Shown here one piece after another: positions 7,080-12,006 of a stretch of 12,006 nucleotides of DNA; the stretch's first letter is position 1; the number at the start of each line of letters is the position of its first letter. Source of the DNA: Bryobacteraceae bacterium (GTDB lineage Bacteria > Acidobacteriota > Terriglobia > Bryobacterales > Bryobacteraceae); the NCBI GenBank assembly GCA_030044325.1, contig JASHWA010000385.1, positions 1-12,006 on the forward strand, in the 5' to 3' direction. A model generated the notes under the pieces. That model was not told the origin of the DNA. It saw only the letters and a program-made list of their open reading frames with translations, and did not search any database. The translations under genes were made by a program, and so were the position numbers.

Positions 7080-8975
7080 ATGAGCGATTGCCACGGCTGC
7101 CCTGCGGCAACCATGACGATGCCGCCGCCCGGCGGCTTGAGCGGCGCACGGCGCCAGATCGTGGCCATCGTCGGACCGCCCAACTCCGGCAAATCGACCA
7201 TGTTCAACCGGCTCACCGGGCTCCGTCAGAAGGTCGCCAATTTTCCCGGCGTCACCGTCGAGCATCGCATGGGGCGCGTGAAGCTCGAGGACGACCGCGA
7301 AGTTTTCGTGGTCGATCTGCCCGGCGTTTACAGCCTCAATCCGCGCACCGAAGACGAGCGCGTCACCCACGACGTGCTCACCGGCCGGATGAAGGACCTG
7401 CCCAAACCGGACGCGGTTCTGCTGATTCTCGATTCCACCAACCTCGGCCGCCACCTGGTGCTCGCCGCGCCCGTGCTTTCGCTCGGGCTGCCGACGCTGG
7501 TCATTTTGAATATGGCCGACGATCTCGGCCGTGGCGGCGGCAAGATCGATTCGGCCGAGCTGGCGATGCAGCTCGGCGCGCCTGTCGCGCTGGTGAGCGC
7601 GGCGAAAGGCGAAGGAGTCGACAAAGTTTTTCAATTCCTCGCCGGAACCACGCACAGCGCCGCTCCCCAGCAAAAACCGCTGATGGAGCTGCCCGTCATC
7701 CAGGACATTCCCAAGTGCCGCGCCTGGGCCGCCAACGCCGGAAGCAAGGCCAAGTATCACGCGCCCGCGCCGCCCTTGTGGACGCGCCGCCTGGACTCGA
7801 TTTTTCTCAACAAAATTTTCGGACCGCTGGTGTTCCTGCTGGTGGTCGTCGGCGTTTTCGAGACCATCTTCGCCGGCGCCAAGCCGATTCAGGATTTGAT
7901 CGACCACGCCATCGACTACTCCGGGCTATGGATCCAGCATCTGCTGCCGGACAACGCGTTCCGCTCCCTGCTGATCAACGGCGTATGGAAAGGCGTCGGA
8001 AGCGTGGTGCAGTTCCTGCCGCAGATTTTGTTTCTGTTCCTGTTTATCGGAATTCTCGAGGATTCCGGCTATCTCGCCCGCGCCGCTTTAATCGCCGACC
8101 GCACCATGGCCCGCATCGGTCTCCAGGGAAAAAGTTTCATTCCCCTGCTTTCCGCTTACGCCTGCGCGGTTCCGGCGATCATGGCCACGCGCACCATCGA
8201 AAACAAGCGCGACCGCATCGCCACCATCCTGATTGCGCCGTTCATGACGTGCTCGGCGCGGCTGCCGGTGTACACGCTGATCATCGCCGCGTTCATCGCG
8301 CCGCACTTCCAGGTTTTAGCGCTGCTCGGCTTGTATCTGGCCGGATTTCTGGCGGCGATCACCACGGCCAAACTGCTCAAATCGACCGTGCTCAAGAGCA
8401 CGCGATCGTCGTTTATGCTCGAAATGCCGCCCTATCGCTGGCCCACCGTGCGCTCGCTTTCCCTCCGCCTGCTCGATCGCTCCAAAGTGTTTTTGCAGCG
8501 CGCCGGAACCGTGATTCTCGCGGTCGCCGTCGTCATCTGGGTGCTCGGCAATGTGCCGCTCTCCCACGGAAAACCGCCGTCTCTCGATCACAGCTTCGAA
8601 GCCGGGATCGGCCATGCCGTCGAGCCCGCCATCCGGCCGCTGGGTTTCAACTGGAAGATCGGAATCGGGCTGATCAGCTCGCTTGCTGCGCGGGAAGTGA
8701 TCGTGGGGACGCTGGGGACGATTTATGGAATGGAAGGCAGCGACCTCGAGCATTCGAAAGACCTGCAGCAGGCGCTGCGCAAGGACCTCTCGCCTGGCGG
8801 CGCGGCCGCGCTGCTGGTCTTTTTCGCCTTCGCCATGCAGTGCATGTCGACCATCGCGGTGGTGCGCCGGGAAACCGGCGGCTGGAAATGGCCGGCGGCG
8901 CAATTCGCCTATATGACCCTCTTCGCCTACGCCTTCGCATTCATCGCCAACCGCCTGGTGACGGCCCTGGCATAA
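7080..8975 (+). CDS. feoB: FeoB, ferrous iron transporter with GTPase domain
   Basis: This 631-residue membrane protein has an N-terminal G domain with G1 GPPNSGKST (32-40), G2 PGVTVE (56-61), G3 DLPG (79-82), G4 NMAD (144-147) and G5 SAAKG (173-177). A helical linker domain follows, then the membrane part with the gate motifs GILEDSGYLARAA (about 324-336), SAYACAVPAIMATRTIENKRDR (about 358-379) and PFMTCSARLPVY (387-398). The cysteine in the ACAVPA string matches the conserved Cys of the iron path. It imports Fe(II) across the inner membrane, with GTP binding controlling the gate. It is shorter than the 773-residue E. coli protein, and no FeoC gene lies downstream. The N-terminus has a Cys pair, DCHGCP (3-8), before the G domain. 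The start is supported by AGGA six bases upstream, overlapping the feoA stop. Confidence 0.97.
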   Translation: MSDCHGCPAATMTMPPPGGLSGARRQIVAIVGPPNSGKSTMFNRLTGLRQKVANFPGVTVEHRMGRVKLEDDREVFVVDLPGVYSLNPRTEDERVTHDVLTGRMKDLPKPDAVLLILDSTNLGRHLVLAAPVLSLGLPTLVILNMADDLGRGGGKIDSAELAMQLGAPVALVSAAKGEGVDKVFQFLAGTTHSAAPQQKPLMELPVIQDIPKCRAWAANAGSKAKYHAPAPPLWTRRLDSIFLNKIFGPLVFLLVVVGVFETIFAGAKPIQDLIDHAIDYSGLWIQHLLPDNAFRSLLINGVWKGVGSVVQFLPQILFLFLFIGILEDSGYLARAALIADRTMARIGLQGKSFIPLLSAYACAVPAIMATRTIENKRDRIATILIAPFMTCSARLPVYTLIIAAFIAPHFQVLALLGLYLAGFLAAITTAKLLKSTVLKSTRSSFMLEMPPYRWPTVRSLSLRLLDRSKVFLQRAGTVILAVAVVIWVLGNVPLSHGKPPSLDHSFEAGIGHAVEPAIRPLGFNWKIGIGLISSLAAREVIVGTLGTIYGMEGSDLEHSKDLQQALRKDLSPGGAAALLVFFAFAMQCMSTIAVVRRETGGWKWPAAQFAYMTLFAYAFAFIANRLVTALA

Positions 8976-9108
8976 AAGTGCGCCGCCGCCGCCCAAAACC
9001 GCAAAAACGAACCCACGGGCACTTGAACTGAATCCGGATTCCTGATTCCTGGCTCCTGATGAAGACACGGCCCAAATGAAAAAACGAACCCAATCCCGCC
9101 ATTCACAA

Positions 9109-9139
9109 CCAATTTTCCGAATATTCTCAATCATTTCCG
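9109..9139 (-). repeat. 31-bp repeat, left copy (inverted relative to the right copy)
   Basis: Read on the minus strand this sequence contains GATTGAGAATATTCGGAAAA. It matches the plus-strand sequence at 11260-11290 at 29 of 31 positions. Together the copies form an inverted repeat bracketing 2.1 kb that includes the glycosyltransferase gene and the peptidase fragment. Similarity stops abruptly on both sides. Confidence 0.75.
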
Positions 9140-9185
9140 AAAAATCCCTTGCATACCCCCTGTTAAACTGAAATCGGGTGAAATA

Positions 9186-9235
9186 ACTTCCTGGCCAGGA
9201 AGCGTTGATTTTAGTGATACCGGACTCCCGGAGCC
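9186..9235 (+). repeat. 50-bp palindrome-containing repeat, left copy (possible terminator)
   Basis: It starts with the perfect 16-bp palindrome CTTCCTGGCCAGGAAG (9187-9202), continues through a T-rich piece and ends with CCGGACTCCCGGAGCC. It matches 11292-11341 in the same orientation at 48 of 50 positions. The palindrome followed by T-rich sequence could end transcription on the plus strand, for example read-through from feoB 212 bases upstream, but its conserved tail shows it is a repeat unit and not only a terminator. Confidence 0.75.
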
Positions 9236-9237
9236 CC

Positions 9238-9490
9238 GTGAGAAGGGCTAGCGGCGCCAGCTCGTAGCATGGCGTCGACGGGAGAATCTGCGTGAGAGTC
9301 GCGATTCAATACAGCCACACGGCCCGGTGCGATAGAAAGTGCCGGGCGCGATCCGGAGAGGAGCGTTTCGAAAACGGAGCTTAACAGGGGGCCGCTAATG
9401 TATGCGGTTCCGATCCTGCCGTTAGTAGCTTCTCGATTCACCGGGCAGCCGGAAACGTACGGCCGACAAGAGCCGGAACCCCGGCTGCCC
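9238..9490 (+). ncRNA. Structured RNA candidate, possible remnant of a group II intron domain I
   Basis: Several stems can be read in order: AGCCC/GGGCT (9232-9236 with 9245-9249); GAATC-GCG with CGC-GATTC (9284-9292 with 9300-9307, one bulge); GCCCGG/CCGGGC (9322-9327 with 9342-9347); CGTTT/AAACG (9364-9368 with 9372-9376); CAGG/CCTG enclosing CCGC/GCGG (9385-9418); and a perfect 10-bp stem GGGCAGCCGG/CCGGCTGCCC (9443-9452 with 9481-9490) enclosing CGGC/GCCG. Loops are purine- and A-rich when read on the plus strand, which favours that orientation. GTGAG at 9238, the GCGTGAGAGTCGC hairpin and the following AATACAGCCA recall group II intron domain I elements. No reverse transcriptase gene and no domain V were found, so an intact intron is excluded. 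Another acidobacterial structured RNA family is equally possible. Confidence 0.4.
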
Positions 9491-9624
9491 CCAACGCCCA
9501 CAGCCGCACTCCGTCTGCGCTCACAAACCCGGGACACCATTTCCCGAACCGAACGCTGCGCCCCCTCCGCGGCCGCCTCACCGGCATCGGTATCGCGAAT
9601 CTGAATCTGACGGAACGGCCTTAG

Positions 9625-11010
9625 TCAGCGCGGGACCGCTAGGATAATTCCGGAATCGGGACTCGAAAACAGAACGCGAAAATGTGCCGCATCGGGCCGC
9701 GGATCGTGCACGCCGGGGTTCAGCACATAAAAATCGTAGCCGCTCATCGGTGGCGGATCGGCGCCGCTGGGTGGGGCCACTCCCGCGACAGGCCGGAGCG
9801 CCGGAATGGGCAGGACCTGCCGATAATATTCGAGCGACTGGCGATGGATCCACACCGCGCTCACCGACACGCTGTCGGCGGGTTTGCCCGCGCATTCCTG
9901 CTGGATCATGAGCGCGACGCGTCGCGTATCCATGTCGAATTTCCAGCGGCTGAACCAGCGTGGTTCGAACTGCAACGCGAATTGGACCGTCAGCGCACCC
10001 GCCAAAACGAGATTCACGCCGCGGAGCCAGCGGACCTTCACCGCGTCGCAGCAAATCGCCCAGGAAAGGCCGAAAAGAAGAATTAGGAACAACCCGGTGC
10101 GATCGCCGGGATAGGCGAACTGCGCGAGATGCCGCGCGGCCACCAGCGAGATCGCGCTGATCAGAAGCGCCACCGGCGCCAAAATCCGCCGGTCGGGCCT
10201 CCGCACCAGATCCCGGATGGTCTCGGCCGCGATGAAAGCCGCGATAAGCAGCACCACCGCGATTTCGGAGTAAACCCCGGGCGTGTGTGCGCTGATGAAT
10301 AATCCCTCGCGGTTGGTCGTAGACGGAAGCACGAGACTATAGATAGACTCGCGCAGCGTCGCATAGCCGGCCCCGCCGCTGAAGCTGTGGGGATCGGCGT
10401 GGCGCAGGGGGATTACGCAAATCGCCATCGCAACTGCGGCGGCAGGCCCAAGCGCGCGAGCGGCAGACCGGAATCTCCGCGAGATGAGCGCCATGCTTAC
10501 CACCAATGCCATCGCCGGAACTGCCATTGACAACTGCGCTGAAACCGCCAGTCCAAGCAAAATTCCGCACATTCGATCGCGGCCACGCATGCTGGCGTCG
10601 ATCGCCCAAACCAGGAACGCCAGTCCCAGACCATAGCCGCGCGCGGCGACGGTAAAATCGAGCAGCAGCGGATTCAGGCTCAGCGCGATCAGCGCGGCCC
10701 ATCGAAGCGCGCGCGAGTTCACCATCTCGAGCACGCGAAAAGTTCCGAGCACCAGAAAAAATCCCGCGATCACGGAGGGCAGCCGGAGCGCAACCTCGGA
10801 GGTACCGAAGACCGCGACCGAAGCTCGCGCGGCGAACGAATACAAAACGTGATTGTGAGGAATATATCGCGCATAGAAATTCGACCACGGCCCGGCTACG
10901 TAGTAATTGAACGTATGCGCCTCATCGATGGTGATGGACTGATGCTCGGCGCGCCAGCCGCATACCGCGGTTCGGGCGGCGGCGAGCGCCAGCGCTAAGC
11001 GCGTTTCCAT
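9625..11010 (-). CDS. GT-C fold membrane glycosyltransferase (PMT/ArnT-like, family 39 type)
   Basis: This 461-residue protein is hydrophobic throughout, with roughly ten membrane helices up to about residue 350, then a soluble C-terminal part of about 110 residues. The signature is the acidic pair in the first extracytoplasmic loop, TIDEAHTFNYYV (D29, E30), followed by PHNHVLYSFAARASVAVFGTSEVALRLPSVIAG (split at about 51-83), typical of dolichyl/polyprenyl-phosphate sugar transferases. Such enzymes move a sugar from a lipid carrier to an acceptor on the outer face of the inner membrane. The acceptor here is unknown; lipid, glycan or protein are all possible. The ATG at 11010 lacks a clear ribosome site, and the frame is closed by a stop about 50 bases upstream. 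The gene stands alone between repeat copies and far from the export cassette, so a link with it is only a guess. Confidence 0.75.
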   Translation of the reverse strand: METRLALALAAARTAVCGWRAEHQSITIDEAHTFNYYVAGPWSNFYARYIPHNHVLYSFAARASVAVFGTSEVALRLPSVIAGFFLVLGTFRVLEMVNSRALRWAALIALSLNPLLLDFTVAARGYGLGLAFLVWAIDASMRGRDRMCGILLGLAVSAQLSMAVPAMALVVSMALISRRFRSAARALGPAAAVAMAICVIPLRHADPHSFSGGAGYATLRESIYSLVLPSTTNREGLFISAHTPGVYSEIAVVLLIAAFIAAETIRDLVRRPDRRILAPVALLISAISLVAARHLAQFAYPGDRTGLFLILLFGLSWAICCDAVKVRWLRGVNLVLAGALTVQFALQFEPRWFSRWKFDMDTRRVALMIQQECAGKPADSVSVSAVWIHRQSLEYYRQVLPIPALRPVAGVAPPSGADPPPMSGYDFYVLNPGVHDPRPDAAHFRVLFSSPDSGIILAVPR

Positions 11011-11087
11011 GATGCTGTGCCGTCTCAGAGCGGCTCCATCGGGGAGATCAACCGAGAAAATATATCACGGACAGTTACCGTAGACGC

Positions 11088-11259
11088 GTGTCACGCCCCC
11101 AGGGCGGGCACGACCTCCAGACCGCTCAGCCCACCTATCGCACCCAGGCGACTCCGGCGGAAGGGCTCGACCTTGAAGCCGTCGACGCAGGCCTCGCCAC
11201 CGACGCCGAGCTCGATGCGCGCGATCTGAAGCGTAAAGCGGTGTTCTTCTACACCACCT
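11088..11259 (+). pseudogene. Fragment of an M28-type peptidase, PA domain part
   Basis: The frame reads ATPAEGLDLEAVDAGLATDAELDARDLKRKAVFFYTTSE (split here at about 11157-11262). It resembles the PA domain of M28 family peptidases, where an EGL-x-aVdvGlGteadf-x-gRDv-x-GKAVFiY string is common. The fragment is only about 55 residues, has no catalytic zinc ligands and no convincing start, and the similarity ends where the 31-bp repeat begins. It is read as the relic of a larger gene cut off on both sides. In GKAVF the usual Gly is replaced by Arg, which fits decay. The call is by eye and needs a profile search. Confidence 0.45.
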
Positions 11260-11290
11260 CGGAAATTATTGAGAATATTCGGAAAATTGA
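11260..11290 (+). repeat. 31-bp repeat, right copy
   Basis: It contains TATTGAGAATATTCGGAAAA and pairs with 9109-9139 as an inverted repeat (29 of 31 positions). Here it is followed after one base by the 50-bp repeat, whereas at the left locus 46 bases lie between the two. It begins just where the peptidase fragment loses similarity. Confidence 0.75.
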
Positions 11291-11291
11291 T

Positions 11292-11341
11292 ACTTCCTGG
11301 CCAGGAAGCGTTATTTTTAGTGATGCCGGACTCCCGGAGCC
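11292..11341 (+). repeat. 50-bp palindrome-containing repeat, right copy (possible terminator)
   Basis: It repeats 9186-9235 with two differences. The palindrome at 11293-11308 followed by CGTTATTTTT could act as a terminator on the plus strand. It lies 8 bases past the stop codon of the convergent DUF4440-like gene, so it may also end that transcript, although the T-tract is poor in that direction. Confidence 0.75.
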
Positions 11342-11349
11342 TCGGCGGG

Positions 11350-11811
11350 TTATTGCGCCCGCGGTATGACGAACGGCTCGTCGAGCGGTCGTGAAAACTG
11401 CGCCGCGATGCGCCATTCGCCGTTTACTTTTTTCCAGACAGAAAGCCAAGCCCGCTGGATGGTTCGGTGCCGTGGAGGCGTCACATCGAGATCGAAGTCG
11501 AGCGTGCCGGTGGCATACTCGTACGCCAAGTCCCCCGACGAAGCAATGTCAATGCGCTTGATTTCGGCGACGGAACGTTTCACATTCCGCCGCTTTTCGA
11601 CCTGCGCTTCGGTAAACGGCGGGGTTCTTTGCGACCCGACGCTTGGCCGCGGTTCAGCGCCGCTCCAAAGAATCGCGTCATTGGTAGTCTTGATCTGATC
11701 CGGGTGCGCGATGAGGTTGCGGATCGCGGCCTCCTCTTTTTTCAAGTCAATTCCTGTTTGCGCGAAGCTCAGCATCGGCATGAGGAGACAGGCACAAAGT
11801 GCGAACTTCAT
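11350..11811 (-). CDS. Secreted NTF2-like (DUF4440/SnoaL-type) protein
   Basis: The protein has 153 residues from the ATG at 11811, chosen because AGGAGG lies five bases upstream and a signal peptide MKFALCACLLMPMLSFAQTG begins there. An open frame continues upstream to 11892 but runs into a foldback repeat and is unlikely to be translated. After the signal (cut near SFA, about residue 17) come an early helix EEAAIRNLIAHPDQIK, then SSGDLAYEYATGTLDF (about 95-110) and RAWLSVWKKVNGEWRIAAQFSRP (about 121-143). The last is the closing strand pair typical of DUF4440/NTF2-like domains. Such proteins are small cone-shaped folds used for ligand binding or catalysis; no specific role can be assigned. 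Its promoter is either inside or beyond the MITE-like element that begins 17 bases upstream of the start codon. Confidence 0.75.
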   Translation of the reverse strand: MKFALCACLLMPMLSFAQTGIDLKKEEAAIRNLIAHPDQIKTTNDAILWSGAEPRPSVGSQRTPPFTEAQVEKRRNVKRSVAEIKRIDIASSGDLAYEYATGTLDFDLDVTPPRHRTIQRAWLSVWKKVNGEWRIAAQFSRPLDEPFVIPRAQ

Positions 11812-11816
11812 TACAC

Positions 11817-11835
11817 CCTCCTGAGTCTTAGGAGG
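11817..11835 (-). promoter_or_regulatory. Shine-Dalgarno of the DUF4440-like gene with a pairing anti-SD from the adjacent repeat
   Basis: On the minus strand CCTCCT (11835-11830), part of the foldback element's edge, is followed by seven bases and then AGGAGG (11822-11817), the ribosome site. The two can form a six-pair hairpin that would hide the ribosome site. The same CCTCCT can instead pair with the far arm of the element, so two folds exclude each other. Effect on translation is inferred. Confidence 0.4.
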
Positions 11836-11965
11836 TTGCTGAAAAACTCCTCGGCGAACCCCCGGCCTGACGGCCAGGGCTGTATGGCCCACGGCGATTC
11901 AACGATTTCAGGAACAGCCCTGCCCGTGAGGGCGGGGGTAGCTGGAGTTTTTCAGCAACCTCCTA
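11829..11965. mobile_element. MITE-like foldback element, 137 bp
   Basis: The ends are a perfect 22-bp inverted repeat (11829-11850 and 11944-11965); inside the outer TA it reads GGAGGTTGCTGAAAAACTCC. The outermost TA on each side could be a target duplication, as made by IS630/mariner-type transposases, though TA is its own reverse complement and so cannot be told from arm sequence. A second, subterminal inverted repeat pairs 11858-11883 with 11914-11939 (23 of 26 positions), leaving a loop of about 30 bases. No coding capacity is present, so any movement would depend on a transposase elsewhere. The GGTTGCTGAAAAA type of end occurs in several insertion sequence families. One end lies 17 bases from the start of the DUF4440-like gene. 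Confidence 0.75.
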
Positions 11966-12006
11966 GAGTTGTGTGGGGGTGGCGCGCAGGGCCAGCTTGA
12001 GCCAAA

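Larger units (their letters stand above)
8976..9624. other. Long intergenic region with repeats and a structured RNA candidate
   Basis: No convincing gene fills these 649 bases. Short open frames exist on both strands, but their residue make-up (Arg/Ser/Pro-rich) and the hairpins they cover argue against coding. In order it holds a 13-bp direct repeat (AAAAACGAACCCA at 9003-9015 and 9080-9092), three imperfect heptads of the form ATTCCTG (9038-9058), an AT-rich inverted-repeat sequence (9109-9139), a palindrome-containing repeat (9186-9235) and a hairpin-rich stretch (9232-9490). The last 130 bases before the glycosyltransferase stop show no clear structure. Confidence 0.6.

Noticed and set aside
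6966..7907. Minus-strand 313-codon open frame across the FeoB G domain.
   Set aside because: It lies opposite conserved GTPase motifs and shows only the biased make-up of an antisense frame.
9211..9540. Minus-strand 109-codon open frame in the gap before the glycosyltransferase.
   Set aside because: It covers the hairpin-rich block and the end of the 50-bp repeat, has no recognisable domain or ribosome site, and its make-up is that of GC-rich noncoding DNA.
11096..11116. Small GC-rich palindrome around GCCCCCAGGGC upstream of the peptidase fragment, considered as a further repeat copy.
   Set aside because: It only loosely resembles the foldback interior and no aligned repeat could be traced.
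11350..11892. Longer start for the DUF4440-like gene at 11892.
   Set aside because: The added residues are encoded by the foldback element, and a signal peptide with a good ribosome site begins at 11811.
11963..12006. Minus-strand reading frame entering from the right edge (WLKLALRATPTQL) with its TAG at the edge of the foldback element.
   Set aside because: Only 13 residues are visible; it could be the end of a gene but cannot be supported without sequence to the right.
1..12006. CRISPR arrays, tRNA and rRNA genes, and intact transposase genes.
   Set aside because: No regularly spaced repeats, cloverleaf sequences, rRNA motifs or transposase frames were seen on either strand.

Overview
The window reads as chromosomal DNA from an acidobacterium, most likely of the Solibacter/Bryobacter lineage. 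It is GC-rich, carries a TIGR03435-family secreted protein (a family expanded in acidobacteria) and a carboxypeptidase-regulatory/TonB-receptor-like outer-membrane protein. This placement is inferred from gene content, not from a ribosomal marker.

Layout. (1) Positions 1-2473, minus strand: a TIGR03435 protein followed after one base by a large Oar-like outer-membrane protein that runs off the left edge. (2) Positions 2620-5951, minus strand: a compact exopolysaccharide export cassette in the order Wza-like export protein, Wzc/GumC-like chain-length protein, separate BY-type tyrosine kinase. A good -10 box lies upstream. (3) Positions 5952-6156: a divergent promoter region holding a perfect, widely spaced 11-bp inverted repeat. 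(4) Positions 6157-8975, plus strand: an EVE-domain protein, then feoA-feoB for ferrous iron uptake. (5) Positions 8976-12006: a repeat-rich accessory stretch. It holds a strongly structured, probably untranslated RNA that resembles part of a group II intron domain I, a GT-C membrane glycosyltransferase (minus), a fragment of an M28-type peptidase (plus), a secreted NTF2/DUF4440-like protein (minus) and a MITE-like foldback element.

How the parts fit together. The three export genes would form an envelope-spanning secretion and length-control machine, with the kinase acting on the inner-membrane protein. FeoA and FeoB form one iron uptake unit. The 9.1-12.0 kb part looks like a zone of repeated insertion. 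A 31-bp sequence occurs in inverted orientation and a 50-bp palindrome-containing sequence in direct orientation on the two sides of the glycosyltransferase. One copy of the pair ends a peptidase gene fragment.

The most interesting points are the structured RNA directly after one copy of the 50-bp repeat, and the MITE. The MITE edge places an anti-Shine-Dalgarno sequence just upstream of the start of the downstream secreted-protein gene.
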